A stretch of DNA of 64,000 nt from Dyadobacter sp. SG02 (GCF_900109045.1 NZ_FNYL01000014.1:1-64000), one strand, 5' to 3'. Shown: positions 34,401 through 43,585, counted from the stretch's first letter. The notes: a model not told the origin generated them from the sequence alone. Translations and numbers: made by a program.

Positions 34401-35688
34401 CGCCGCCATTGTCCTCGGGAAAGCACCAGTATTGCGGGTCGGTCACTTTGCCGGGCTGCCCGAAGCAGGTAGGGCTCCACATATCGCGTAGGGCCCCGCC
34501 GAAGGCACTGGCCTTTTCGCCCATTTGCCAGCGCTGCGAACTGCCGCAGCCGTTGCGGGGCAATGCGCTTTCTCCACTGTCCATGTAGCCGTCGAGCTGG
34601 TCTACCACCTCGCCCCAGATGTCCGAAAAAGCCTCGTTGAGCGCGCCTGGCTGCCAGCTGTACACGAGCCCGCTCGTATACTCCGTGTACGCGTGCGCCC
34701 ATTCGTGGGCCACCACATCGTCCGAAGCCGTGGCGGTGCAATAGCTGGCCGCAACGCCGTCCCACGCTGCATTGGGGCAGCCCACCAGCGGGTTGTTGTT
34801 GATCGTGATCATCACGGCGTCGGAGCCGTTATAGGACGTCCGGCCGAAGGTATTTTTCATGAGATTATAAATGAAACCGGCCGATTCCACTTCCGACTGC
34901 TGCCAGGTATCGAGGCTGCCGGGGAATGCATTGCCTTCCTGCCAGCGGAGGTTCGGCACGCTGATCGACGTTTCGTACAGCTTCCGCTGAATGCCGTGCA
35001 CCCCCGTAAATTGCTCCACCAGCCCGCCGCTGTGCGCATCTATGTACAGAAATTCCCGTATGCCGTGATTGTTGCGGACCTCCACTTCGTACACCAGCGA
35101 TTTCTCGCCGTTGTAACCCTGCGCGAGCCCCTTCTGGAAAACATAAAGGGCACTTTTTTCGGCCCGCAGCGGACTGTCGAGTTTTTTCATTAACTGATCT
35201 TCCACGAATGCGACGGCCGCCGCTTCCGCCTCGTGCTGGGCCAGCCCGGGCACTACATTGACTTTAATATTCGTGACCAGGTTACCGTTGACGGCGGTGA
35301 GGTCGAGGTTTTTGTTGAAATGGAATTTGTAAATCCCGTCGAACACCGGAACGCCCTGGTAGGTCTGCTCCAATGTCACATGTTGGAACCCGTGGGCGTC
35401 GGTCCGCTGCGCGCGAAAACGAAAACCGTCTTCGTTTTGCCGCAGGCCCAGCATGGCGCGGTTACCGGTCACAAAACCGGCCGCTTTCTGGCTCACATCA
35501 TTACCCGGCACCGCGTGGGCCCGTTGGGCGGGAAACCGGAGGAAACTGAGCGCATTCGTCGCCTGGTCGACCGTCGGTACGGCGCCGGTCTGGGCGGCGA
35601 AGGCATTCAGCTGTGGCCTGCCGACCTGGCCCCGGGCAATGTGGGCGCATGTCACGGCCAGGCAAGCGATGAGTAAAGTTTTTTTCAT
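31486..35688 (-). CDS. Secreted M4-family metalloprotease with T9SS sorting domain
   Basis: The 1400-residue exoprotein has a signal peptide (MKKTLLIACLAVTCAHIARG), an FTP/PepSY-type inhibitory propeptide (about 60-230), and a thermolysin-like catalytic domain with zinc site VVAHEWAHAYTEYTSG (HExxH) and third ligand Glu in ALNEAFSDIWGEVVDQLD. Two adhesion-like beta-sandwich modules follow, plus a type IX secretion C-terminal domain (RAYPNPVQSMLQIELP to the final LSVFKP). It should be exported by T9SS and degrade external protein. It is much larger than thermolysin because of the C-terminal modules. Confidence 0.93.
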   Translation of the reverse strand: MKKTLLIACLAVTCAHIARGQVGRPQLNAFAAQTGAVPTVDQATNALSFLRFPAQRAHAVPGNDVSQKAAGFVTGNRAMLGLRQNEDGFRFRAQRTDAHGFQHVTLEQTYQGVPVFDGIYKFHFNKNLDLTAVNGNLVTNIKVNVVPGLAQHEAEAAAVAFVEDQLMKKLDSPLRAEKSALYVFQKGLAQGYNGEKSLVYEVEVRNNHGIREFLYIDAHSGGLVEQFTGVHGIQRKLYETSISVPNLRWQEGNAFPGSLDTWQQSEVESAGFIYNLMKNTFGRTSYNGSDAVMITINNNPLVGCPNAAWDGVAASYCTATASDDVVAHEWAHAYTEYTSGLVYSWQPGALNEAFSDIWGEVVDQLDGYMDSGESALPRNGCGSSQRWQMGEKASAFGGALRDMWSPTCFGQPGKVTDPQYWCFPEDNGGVHINSGVLNHAFALLVDGGTYNGQSITGIGMVKASHIFWRAQSEYMTRTTDFAAVADMLEDALQSLTGAPLLSLTTGAAAAGTSADVINASDAIQLAKVIQAVELRSETRCVYTTLLKPSAPLCEGANQGNALYFEGFESGLTGFTTSFSTSSASWEGRSWVQANAPGGRNGKVAFGIDYPGGDCINSFQHGMIRMESPLITIPAGTTGNLAMAFDHYVATEEGRDGGNIKYSINNGVWTLIPATAFTANPYNMSLTTAGAGNSNPLQGQPAFSGSDGGTVAGSWGQSQINLSTLGLLPGNTIRFRFEMGTDACNAIDGWYIDNLRVYTCATTPAVHFLTASARVNEGEATIGSGCLDYIDKIVTVQIDKAPSQPVNVILNPPGGSAKQGTTADYTISPTSFSLSAANPSQNILVRIYNDAYVEGTENITLSYTVNSNGGTGYAASELQHFELLVNDDDLTPGIYTDILLNSTFEDGPGDWQVQNGGNSAHTWIVTQYGNAGVNGSPFFFVNSNTTQGNAILIDEYLESPPVNTSGRENILLTFSQVWLPFTGSYSETGTVQVWDGINWHDLLVQNEATGPLGDLITFDPDHQSIVIPAQYANPNMKVRFRYVANSERWWAIDDVKISASRADAILTAVNTGNADQQYLGPNETAVFYDPSSGNIVAKIRNLSAHDYGCTTVEVDRAGTDAVPFSNFYITNKTFKVTPTNNNPTGSYEITLYYKSSELPTFNGSQIKSMGKREGGIPNGTSAPVFVAVQSAAAMNTDYAFTATFDSGFSGFGLSDAPPGSALPVTLIRFEGRNTQEGNRLEWRTSAEQDNAYFLVEKSMNGRTFTETGRVTGAGNSSAENHYHFTDTDFAAGTTYYRLKQVDFDGKYEYSRIISIDALLAGGMRAYPNPVQSMLQIELPGQQNGFVNAELINASGQKAMVREKVAVQNGKLQIPVGKLASGIYQVVISGSGKIHRLSVFKP

Positions 35689-35964
35689 AGAGTATGTAGT
35701 ATATCGAGGTGACTGGTGTCGAATTTAGTTAAATATTTCTATAAGTGGAACCCGGTTTATACGGAGATACCTGATAGGTTTCATTTGAGGTAAATATTGT
35801 GTTAATGTAATCAAATTGAGAAAGATAGGTGCCGGTCGGGGTGCCACTATTATGAAATTATTAGTAATGAAAAACAGGCAAACCCGCGCGTAATCTCCAT
35901 TGTTACCGGGCAAGGACTCCGCGGTCCGGTTACATCAACAACCACCCACATCGTTTCGATTATA

Positions 35965-37026
35965 ATGGAAGGATTTTTCGATCTGCATGCGTCGTATGAT
36001 TTGTTTCCCGAAATAAGGAAAAGCCAGGGTTGCCAAATTTCAATTGTAATCCCCCTTTTCAACGAGCAGGACAACGTGCCCCATCTGCTCCGAGCAGTGC
36101 GGGATACCATGAAAAATTTTGATTACGAGATCGTCGCGGTCGACGACGGCTCTACCGACAACACCGTGAAAATGCTCAGGCAAGCAGGCGGAGAACGGTT
36201 GAAGATCATCAGTATGACCCGAAATTTCGGGCAAACCAGCGCCATGGCCGCCGGTATCGCCCATGCTTCGGGCGAATACATTGCCACCCTCGACGGCGAC
36301 CTGCAAAACGACCCGGCCGACATTCCGGCCATGCTCGAACACGCCCGTGCCGGTCACTGGGACATCGTGGCGGGCTACCGCGCCAACCGCCTCGACGGCT
36401 GGCTGCTCCGAAAACTGCCCAGCCGCATTGCCAACGCCATGATCCGCAACCTCACGGGCGTACACCTCCGCGACTACGGCTGCACGCTCAAAGTTTTCAA
36501 AAGGGAAGCGGCTGAACGCCTCGGGCTATACGGCGAATTGCACCGCTTTATCCCCGTACTAGGCAACATCGGCGGCGCCCGCATGACCGAAGTGCCCGTG
36601 CGCCACCACAAGCGCCGCTTTGGACAATCCAAATACGGCCTCGGCCGCACCACGCGCGTACTCGGCGATCTCCTGCTGATGGTCTACATGCAGCGCTGGA
36701 TGCGGAAGCCGATGCATCTTTTCGGCGCATTGGGCGGGACATTCCTGGCTGCGGGCATGCTACTGCTGCTTTGGCAAATGCTGAAACTTTTTTCGGGAAC
36801 CACCGGCACGCTGGCTGGGCTCGCATTGTCGCTGGGCGGGATTGTAGTGATACTGATGGGACTGATTGCCGAAATGCTCATGCGCAGCTATTACGAGGGC
36901 TCCGGCAAAGCGCCCTACGTTATCCGCGAAATCATGCATGGGCCGGAGACCGCGGGTGAAACCGCCAACCGAAACGGTCATTCATTCAGACAAGACCGCA
37001 GAACCGGCGAACCCGTGAGATCCTGA
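35965..37026 (+). CDS. Family 2 glycosyltransferase (ArnC/DPM1-like)
   Basis: The 353-residue protein has a GT-A domain: ISIVIPLFNEQDNVPHLLRA, VAVDDGSTDNT and the metal-binding ATLDGDLQNDP. Two C-terminal membrane helices (about 250-310) follow. The family transfers a sugar from a nucleotide donor to polyprenyl phosphate. Eight bases later a GT39 gene begins, then a flippase-like gene, so it probably makes the lipid-linked donor for that pathway. The last 30 residues are polar. Confidence 0.88.
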   Translation: MEGFFDLHASYDLFPEIRKSQGCQISIVIPLFNEQDNVPHLLRAVRDTMKNFDYEIVAVDDGSTDNTVKMLRQAGGERLKIISMTRNFGQTSAMAAGIAHASGEYIATLDGDLQNDPADIPAMLEHARAGHWDIVAGYRANRLDGWLLRKLPSRIANAMIRNLTGVHLRDYGCTLKVFKREAAERLGLYGELHRFIPVLGNIGGARMTEVPVRHHKRRFGQSKYGLGRTTRVLGDLLLMVYMQRWMRKPMHLFGALGGTFLAAGMLLLLWQMLKLFSGTTGTLAGLALSLGGIVVILMGLIAEMLMRSYYEGSGKAPYVIREIMHGPETAGETANRNGHSFRQDRRTGEPVRS

Positions 37027-37033
37027 GACTTCT

Positions 37034-38701
37034 ATGCAAACACATCCTGCTTACATCCGGTATATGTATGCCGGGCTCATCCTGGCGATCTACATCCTGG
37101 GATTGCTACTGCCACTTTTCGATAACGACAGCGCGCATCACGCGCTCATAGGCATGCATATGCACGTCACAGGCGACTACGTGAGCCTCATCGACCGCGG
37201 CCGCGACTACCTCGACAAGCCGCATATGCTTTTCTGGCTCTCCGCATTGGGCGATATGCTGTTCGGGATCGGGACGTTGTCGTACAAACTACCGAGCCTG
37301 CTATTGGCCGTTCCCGGCATTTACGCCACTTACCGCCTGGCTGCGCGGCTGTACAGCAGGCAAGCCGGTATGCATGCGGTGCTGATCCTCGTCTCGACGC
37401 AGGCTTATATTCTCGCGCACAACGACGTCAGGATGGACGCCTTGTTGCTTTCTTTTATCATTACAGCCACCTGGCTGCTTCACGAATACACCATTACCTT
37501 AAAACCGGGCATGCTGATCGCCGGTACCTTCGTGCTCGCATTATCGTTTGCTACGAAAGGCATGTCGGGCGCGGCGGTACCGGTGATCGCTGTCGGCTCG
37601 CAGTTGCTGTACACGCGGAACTGGCGGTTTATATTCTCGCTGAAATGGATCTGGGCCATGCCGCTTTTCTTCCTGTTTATCAGTCCGGTATTGTATTCCT
37701 ATTATTTACAGTATGATCTGCACCCCGGCAAAGTCATTCGCGGCATGACGCGTACTTCCGGCGTTTCGTTCATCCTCTTTCATCAGAATACCGAGCGGCT
37801 CAACGGCGTGAACTGGGGAAGCTCGGGCGGTAACGATCCGTTCCTGTTCTTCCATTCGTTGCTTTGGGCGCTTTTGCCGTGGTGTTTGCTCGGTTACTGG
37901 GCTGTTTTTAAAAGAGGTTTTGAATTAATTAAAAGAAGATTTTTTCCTGAAAAAAACGGCGAAATATTGAGCTGGACGACGATCGTCGTAATGCTCTGCA
38001 TTCTCACCGCTTCCAATTTCCGTCTGCCGCATTACCTCAATATTCTCTTCCCGTTCTTCGCGATCCTGATTGCTGGCGAGCTGGAAAAAGTGCATGCGGG
38101 GAGCCGGGAGAGCAAGGTGCTCAATGGTATACAAAAGTTCGTGGCCATAGTAATGATACTGCTCGGGCTGTTCATCAACATCTGTTTATTCCCCGTCAAA
38201 GCCTATGCGATCGTTTTACTGGTGATTCCCGCCTTGTATCTGGTCATTTACGAATGGCGCGTGACGCCGGGCTGGCCATCTAAGCTGGTGGGCATTTCGT
38301 TGAGCGCATCGGTACTGGTGAATGTGCTGATGAACGGCAGTTTTTACTATGAACTGCAACGCTACCAGGCCGGGCAGCATATTGCGGCCAAAGTGAAGGA
38401 TTTGGCCCTGGAAGAGGACAATATTTTCGTGATGAACTGGGAAAGTCCTACGCTGAATTACTATTCCGGCTACTTTTACGCCGAGGCCGATCCGGTGGCG
38501 CTGGTTGCCCGTAAAGATTTCTGGGTGGTCGGGCCGATCGACGAAATTTTCGCATTGCAGCAGGCGGGAGGCTTGCGGGCGCACGAGGCGTACCATTACC
38601 TGGATTTTGACACAACCAAGCTAAAACCCGGTTTTATTAATCCCCAAACCCGCCTGGAAGCATGCAAGAACATCGGTCTCGTGCATTTGAAAAGGGACTG
38701 A
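37034..38701 (+). CDS. ArnT-like family 39 glycosyltransferase
   Basis: A 555-residue polytopic protein with GT39/PMT2 features. An early luminal loop holds a catalytic-type Asp (PLFDNDSAHHALIGMHMHVT and DYLDKPHMLFWLSALGD), multiple membrane helices fill residues 15-420, and a soluble C-terminal domain ends it. It should transfer a sugar from a polyprenyl-phosphate donor to lipid A or another envelope acceptor. Second gene of the operon; the next starts 3 bp after its stop. Acceptor unknown. Confidence 0.85.
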   Translation: MQTHPAYIRYMYAGLILAIYILGLLLPLFDNDSAHHALIGMHMHVTGDYVSLIDRGRDYLDKPHMLFWLSALGDMLFGIGTLSYKLPSLLLAVPGIYATYRLAARLYSRQAGMHAVLILVSTQAYILAHNDVRMDALLLSFIITATWLLHEYTITLKPGMLIAGTFVLALSFATKGMSGAAVPVIAVGSQLLYTRNWRFIFSLKWIWAMPLFFLFISPVLYSYYLQYDLHPGKVIRGMTRTSGVSFILFHQNTERLNGVNWGSSGGNDPFLFFHSLLWALLPWCLLGYWAVFKRGFELIKRRFFPEKNGEILSWTTIVVMLCILTASNFRLPHYLNILFPFFAILIAGELEKVHAGSRESKVLNGIQKFVAIVMILLGLFINICLFPVKAYAIVLLVIPALYLVIYEWRVTPGWPSKLVGISLSASVLVNVLMNGSFYYELQRYQAGQHIAAKVKDLALEEDNIFVMNWESPTLNYYSGYFYAEADPVALVARKDFWVVGPIDEIFALQQAGGLRAHEAYHYLDFDTTKLKPGFINPQTRLEACKNIGLVHLKRD

Positions 38702-38704
38702 CGC

Positions 38705-39586
38705 ATGATGAAATACCTGAAATGGCTGCTGAAATTATCCATAACGGTAGCGCTGCTGTGGTGGGTCTTTCACCGGATCGACCTGGAAAGTGTGTCGAAG
38801 GCCATCGGCAAGGCCGATAAGCTGTTGCTGGCGCTGGCATTGGTGCCCTACCTCGCTTCACGCATTACCGCGGCAATGCGGCTCACGACCATCCTTCGGG
38901 CGCACGAAGTCGGGCTGTCGCATTACGGCGGGATACATTTGCATTGGATCAGCATGTTTTACGGCATGTTTCTCCCCGGCGGACTGGGCGGTGATGCGTA
39001 CAAGTTGCTCCGTTTGAAACAGCATTATCCTGCAAACGGCACAATGCTGCTCACGCGTATTTTGCTGTGGGACCGCATCATAGGGTTTATTATGCTCGGC
39101 TTGCTTGCCGGTATCATTGCCATGGTCCGGTTTTACGACAACAAACTCATCGCCCTCATTCCCGCCCTGGCATTACCCGGCGCGGGGACACTTTGGTGGA
39201 GTGCAAAAAAATGGCTGCCGGGCATCATCCCCGTGTTGGGGCGTATTCTGTTGCTTTCTTTCGGTACCCAGGTTTTCCAGATCATTTGTACCGGTTTCCT
39301 GCTCTATTCCATGGGCGAAACCAGCCATTGGGCCGACTACGCATTACTTTTCCTGCTTTCCTCGATCGCGACGGTATTCCCGCTGAGCATCGGCGGCATA
39401 GGCGTTCGCGAGCTCGTATACTTGCGCGGCTCGGTGCTGCTGGGCGTTTCGGAACCGATTGCGGTGACGGTAAGTGTTTTGTTTGATATAATCGTGACTG
39501 CCACGGCGGTTACCGGGGCTGCATTGGTGATAGGGGAGCGAACAGGGGTAGAAGCCGAAGGGGGCGACACATTTGCAGAACGTTAA
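38705..39586 (+). CDS. Flippase-like integral membrane protein (YbhN/LPG_synthase_TM family)
   Basis: The 293-residue protein has about eight membrane helices and the family pattern: RITAAMRLTTILRAHEVGL, then GMFLPGGLGGDAYKLLRL and FPLSIGGIGVRELVYLRG. It lacks the soluble aminoacyl-transferase domain of MprF. Relatives accompany polyisoprenyl glycosyltransferases, consistent with this three-gene operon. It may flip or retain the lipid-linked sugar. Function inferred from context. Confidence 0.8.
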   Translation: MMKYLKWLLKLSITVALLWWVFHRIDLESVSKAIGKADKLLLALALVPYLASRITAAMRLTTILRAHEVGLSHYGGIHLHWISMFYGMFLPGGLGGDAYKLLRLKQHYPANGTMLLTRILLWDRIIGFIMLGLLAGIIAMVRFYDNKLIALIPALALPGAGTLWWSAKKWLPGIIPVLGRILLLSFGTQVFQIICTGFLLYSMGETSHWADYALLFLLSSIATVFPLSIGGIGVRELVYLRGSVLLGVSEPIAVTVSVLFDIIVTATAVTGAALVIGERTGVEAEGGDTFAER

Positions 39587-39587
39587 T

Positions 39588-39659
39588 GTCACGTTGAGCG
39601 AACTGTCACGTTGAGCGGACCGGTCGGCTCAGACTGACATAACGCCAGCTCAACGTGAC
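39588..39659. repeat. REP-like repeats and terminator between convergent genes
   Basis: GTCACGTTGAGCG occurs at 39588-39600 and again at 39605-39617. An inverted copy GCTCAACGTGAC lies at 39648-39659. The second and third copies can form a 12-bp stem. The motif resembles dispersed palindromic repeats I associate with Bacteroidota genomes, and it separates convergent genes, so it may also terminate transcription. Confidence 0.65.
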
Positions 39660-39666
39660 ATAACAA

Positions 39667-41163
39667 TTACGGCTGGTAAAATTTCACCGTCCCATCCTCT
39701 TCGTTGCTCGTCACGAGCAAACTTTTACCGTTCGGGCTCTTGTCCGATGGGATGAACAGCACGCCTTCCGGTGCGTCGCCGGTTTTGATGATTTGCAGGA
39801 ATTGCGGGGCAGAAGGGTTGCTCACGTCGTAAACGCCGATCGCGTCCACACGCTCCATCGCGATGAATGCCACGGGTTTGCCGTTCATCCAGCCTACGGT
39901 AACGCCTTCCGGTTCTACACCCTTGTCGTCCGAGCGGGTATCGTCGTAAATGCCTGCTTTGATCACCTCTTTTTCCAGGGAATTGCCCGATTCATAGATA
40001 CGTTTCATGTTACCCGCGGAGAAAATGCTGAAACCGCGTCCGCCGAAGCTGTAAAGTTCTTCGTAGGTACCGTCGTTTTCGAAGTCGCCACGCGTGCTCG
40101 TTACGCGCAGGCGGCCGAGGTTCGAAGTCTTTTTCAGGTCGTCGCCGTTGGGGAAATTAACCGGGTTCAGTTTGAGCGAACTTACGCGTTTCTGCTCGTC
40201 GAATGTGCTGTACTCGCGGGCGTCGCCTTCGTCGGCGGTGATCAGGTAGGGGGTGCCGTTGACGGAGAAATACGTGATCGCGTCGGGCAGATAGAACGAT
40301 TTGATCGGCCAGTTTTTCAGTTCCACTTTCTTATCGTCGTCGCTGGCGTCGAGGGCATTGAGCAGGTAGCTGATATCCTTCGTTCCCAGCGGGTGAAGTG
40401 CCAGTATTTTACCGCTGATCAGGTCGATTTCCGCTACACCGTTGTTTTCCTGCAAGGTCACGAATGCCTTTTGGGAGTTGTCCGAGATGGCAACGTATTC
40501 GGGTTCGATATCCTGCGCGAATGTCGCCTTAGGACCGAATTTGCGGAAGCCTTGTGGCGCCAGCAGATTGTAAGAGTTCTCAAATGCGGCGAAATCGAGT
40601 GTTTTAACACTGTAATTATTTGTGACATCGATAATGGATACCGAACCTTCGGGGTCTACGCTGTAATCGGCATTGGGCTCGCCTTCGTTGGCGCTTACGA
40701 TAAACCGTCCGTCCGGGCTGAATGTCACCATATCCGGCAATGCGCCGACGGTGATCTGTTTGATCGTTTGCAATGTGCTGGTATTGAGTACAATCACGCT
40801 GCCGTTCGCTTGCTTGTTGGTCGCTTCGAGGGCAATCGCGAGTTTTCCGTTCGACACCGCCACGCTATTGGCCACGCCGCCCAGCGCCGAAACGTCGATC
40901 GGTTGCAATTTCGTGATGGCCGGGAATTGCGAAAGGTCGAGCACATCCACGATGGCCGCCTTTTCATTATTCACCGTGAAAAGTCTTTTGGACGCAGGAT
41001 CATAGGCTGAAATTTCAGCCGCGGCAAGGTTACCCAGGTCCACGCCCGCTACTTCTTTGAAAGCCGAGGGATCTTCCTGTACAGGGTTTTGAGGGAAATG
41101 GTCGGTACAGGCGTTTAAGAGAGTTGCGGCAAGCAACAGCGCCAGTAAAGGTTTCTTTTGCAT
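39667..41163 (-). CDS. Choice-of-anchor I family lipoprotein
   Basis: The 498-residue protein starts with a lipoprotein signal (MQKKPLLALLLAATLLNAC, Cys19). The beta-propeller-like body carries family hallmarks: LAAAEISAYDPASKRLFTVN, ALPDMVTFSPDGRFIVSANE and PEGVTVGWMNGKPVAFIAME near the end. Such proteins are surface or periplasmic, sometimes linked to phytase- or esterase-like folds; enzymatic activity is not established. Monocistronic. Confidence 0.82.
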   Translation of the reverse strand: MQKKPLLALLLAATLLNACTDHFPQNPVQEDPSAFKEVAGVDLGNLAAAEISAYDPASKRLFTVNNEKAAIVDVLDLSQFPAITKLQPIDVSALGGVANSVAVSNGKLAIALEATNKQANGSVIVLNTSTLQTIKQITVGALPDMVTFSPDGRFIVSANEGEPNADYSVDPEGSVSIIDVTNNYSVKTLDFAAFENSYNLLAPQGFRKFGPKATFAQDIEPEYVAISDNSQKAFVTLQENNGVAEIDLISGKILALHPLGTKDISYLLNALDASDDDKKVELKNWPIKSFYLPDAITYFSVNGTPYLITADEGDAREYSTFDEQKRVSSLKLNPVNFPNGDDLKKTSNLGRLRVTSTRGDFENDGTYEELYSFGGRGFSIFSAGNMKRIYESGNSLEKEVIKAGIYDDTRSDDKGVEPEGVTVGWMNGKPVAFIAMERVDAIGVYDVSNPSAPQFLQIIKTGDAPEGVLFIPSDKSPNGKSLLVTSNEEDGTVKFYQP

Positions 41164-41261
41164 TTTTGAGTTGTGAGTAGTTTAGAAAACTAAAAGTACT
41201 CACGTGATAAAATGCACAGTGCTAAGGATCTGAAACTTAACACAAACATAATGCATCACAT

Positions 41262-42092
41262 TTACAGACCACCGGCCCAGGCGATCCCACCCATGATGTG
41301 CTTCATTGCCGTGGGATCGCTGTATGTGGACGCATTGTGCCCGATGGCCGTGTAGAACATTCGCCCTTTGCCGATTTCACGTGCCCAGGCGATAGGATGG
41401 TCGCCGTGCATGTCTTTGGGCCAGAAAGCAGGGTAAGTATTTTCATCGACGGTCAGTAATACCTGAAAGCCCGGCTTTCCGCGTATGCTTTCGTGGAAAT
41501 TGTACCATTCGTCGTGCTTCTCCCAGCGGGCGGGCAGGCCGTCGATGGCCGGATGCGAACCGGGTTCGGTCACGATTTCAGCGCTCGGAATAGGGTAGGG
41601 CAAAAAGGTGTGGCTCCGGAAACGTGTGCCGAGCAGCGTTCCGTACCAGTCCCATTTGTATTCGCAATCGGAGGCGGAATGGATGCCCGCATAACCGCCG
41701 CCGTTTTCGATGTATTTTTCAAATGCGCGTTGCTGATCGTCGGTAAGGAAATCGCCGGTAGGCGACAGGAATACGACGGCGCGATAGGATTTGAGGCAGA
41801 TTTCGTGGAAATAGGCGCCATTCTCCGTCGCTACCACTTCCCAGCCGCGTTTTTGACCTGCTTCTTTAATGGCTTTCACACCCGCTTCGATGGACGCGTG
41901 CCGGTAACCGTTCGTTTTGGAAAAAATCAATATGGCTTTCCGGGTTGTAGCTACACAATTCGCGGGAATGGCCCTTTCGAAAACCGGCTTTTGCCAGGGG
42001 AGCCAGCGCATCGAATGCAATGCGTAACCAGCCGCTCCGGCAATGGCAATCGTCAGCACGGACAGTATTTTCCAAACCATGCGAAGTCTCAT
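41262..42092 (-). CDS. ThuA domain protein
   Basis: The 276-residue protein has an N-terminal membrane anchor (VWKILSVLTIAIAGAAGYAL) and a ThuA glutamine-amidotransferase-like domain: AILIFSKTNGYRHASIEAGV, RAVVFLSPTGDFLTDDQQ, GGGYAGIHSASDCEYKWDWY and FYTAIGHNASTY. ThuA proteins occur with carbohydrate-use genes. Its start overlaps the end of a glycoside hydrolase gene by 4 bp, so it likely acts in the same pathway. Reaction unknown. Confidence 0.88.
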   Translation of the reverse strand: MRLRMVWKILSVLTIAIAGAAGYALHSMRWLPWQKPVFERAIPANCVATTRKAILIFSKTNGYRHASIEAGVKAIKEAGQKRGWEVVATENGAYFHEICLKSYRAVVFLSPTGDFLTDDQQRAFEKYIENGGGYAGIHSASDCEYKWDWYGTLLGTRFRSHTFLPYPIPSAEIVTEPGSHPAIDGLPARWEKHDEWYNFHESIRGKPGFQVLLTVDENTYPAFWPKDMHGDHPIAWAREIGKGRMFYTAIGHNASTYSDPTAMKHIMGGIAWAGGL

Positions 42093-43585
42093 TTCCTGGT
42101 GACGATGCCCGTTGATTTATGCGTATGAATATAATTTTTGATGCCGGGCGTCGCTACGCCGGGCGTCGCTACGCCGGGCTGGGTTACCTTAATACCTTCA
42201 AATGTCGCGCCATGCAGGTCGTCAGCAACGATGGCGGTGCGGTAATCCTTCTTTTCGCAGGATAATGTGAGGTTGCTGACCTTGATATCCTTCGCGTGGC
42301 GCACGTACAGGCCCCACGCGGGAAGCTCGTCGAACATCGAGAACTCCGGGTAGAAAGTGGGTTTCTCGGGCACCTTGTCCAATTCGTCGAGCCCGATTTT
42401 GGCATACATCGGGTTGCCGCCTCCCGGCATTTTGATCTCGATATTTTTCAAAGTCACATTGGTAATGATCGCGTCGGGCATGCCCACAATGCCCGAAGGC
42501 GAAATATTGCGCGGCATATCCTCGATCGGGCCTTCGTATTCATAACCCGCATCGGGTTTGGTAGCCGGCACTTCCACGTACATATTTGAGATGCTAATGT
42601 TTTCCATCCTCCCTTTCTTCCCTTTCACCCTTTCTCCAATCCTCAAAAAGATCGCATTTCCGGTGTTGTAAGCCTTTAAACTGTCCACAATCACGTTTTC
42701 GACAAAACCACCGTCCACAGCCTGTAATGTCACCGCCGAGCGGTAAGTATCGAAGATTTTGACATTATAAATTTTAACATTACTTAAACCGCCATAAGAA
42801 GCGGTACCGAACTTGATACCGTTGGCACTGGAACGAATGGTGCAGTTTCTGACCAGTATATTTTTACAAACTTTGCTAGCATCGTGTGATTTGAGGCAAA
42901 TGCCGTCATCGTCCGAATCGATAAAGGAATTGGTGATGGTCACGCCGTCGCAATCGACGATATCGATGCCGTCGTTGTTCCAGTAGGCTTTGCTATCGAC
43001 GGTAATGCTGTCGATGGCGACGTTTTTGCACTGGTCGTAAATTTGCACCCAGCTCGACGAGTTCTGCATGGTGACGCCTTTGATATTCACATTCTCGCAA
43101 TTGCGTATGTACGCGAGCACGGGCCGCGTTTCGGCTTCCGGGCGGTCCTGCCGGAAGAGGTCTTTGATCAGCCCTTTGTGGATCATGTCCACGATGTTGC
43201 GGGCAATGTAGCGGCCGCGACCGTCGATCACGCCCTGACCGGTAATGCCGATATTCTGCTGGTCGTGCGCGAAGACGATGGCTGTCCACACTTTTTTATC
43301 ATAATCCCAGGGGTTCAGCGAGCCAAGCAACACGGCGCCTTCTTCCAAATGCAGGGTTACATTGGATTTTAAATGGACGGAACCAGTGAGGTAGCGGCCC
43401 ACATTGAATACCAGCCGACCGCCGCCATTCTGGGAAATGAAGTCGATCGCGTATTGAATGGAGCGGGTGTTGAGGGTAATGCCGTCGGAATGGATGCCGA
43501 AAAGCGAGGTGCGGTAGTCTTTCGCCCGGAGTTGCAGGCAGGTAAAGGTCAGCAGGGCAAAGGTCAGGTAATTTTTCAGGCTCAT
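42089..43585 (-). CDS. Family 28 glycoside hydrolase (polygalacturonase-like)
   Basis: The 498-residue exported protein has a signal peptide and a right-handed beta-helix with GH28-type active-site parts: YWNNDGIDIVDCDGVTI and DSDDDGICLKSHDA supply acidic residues. The third motif usually reads GHG, but here SSANGIKFGT occupies that position, as in non-classical members. It probably cleaves a pectin-like or other galacturonic-type glycan in the periplasm. Near the C-terminus three PGVAT/PGI repeats come from a 15-bp tandem repeat. Coupled with ThuA. Confidence 0.85.
   Translation of the reverse strand: MSLKNYLTFALLTFTCLQLRAKDYRTSLFGIHSDGITLNTRSIQYAIDFISQNGGGRLVFNVGRYLTGSVHLKSNVTLHLEEGAVLLGSLNPWDYDKKVWTAIVFAHDQQNIGITGQGVIDGRGRYIARNIVDMIHKGLIKDLFRQDRPEAETRPVLAYIRNCENVNIKGVTMQNSSSWVQIYDQCKNVAIDSITVDSKAYWNNDGIDIVDCDGVTITNSFIDSDDDGICLKSHDASKVCKNILVRNCTIRSSANGIKFGTASYGGLSNVKIYNVKIFDTYRSAVTLQAVDGGFVENVIVDSLKAYNTGNAIFLRIGERVKGKKGRMENISISNMYVEVPATKPDAGYEYEGPIEDMPRNISPSGIVGMPDAIITNVTLKNIEIKMPGGGNPMYAKIGLDELDKVPEKPTFYPEFSMFDELPAWGLYVRHAKDIKVSNLTLSCEKKDYRTAIVADDLHGATFEGIKVTQPGVATPGVATPGIKNYIHTHKSTGIVTRK
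42143..42180. repeat. 15-bp tandem repeat inside the GH28 gene
   Basis: GCCGGGCGTCGCTAC is repeated exactly at 42143-42157 and 42158-42172, and a third partial copy starts at 42173. It encodes PGVAT repeats near the C-terminus and looks like a slippage-prone microduplication. Confidence 0.85.
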
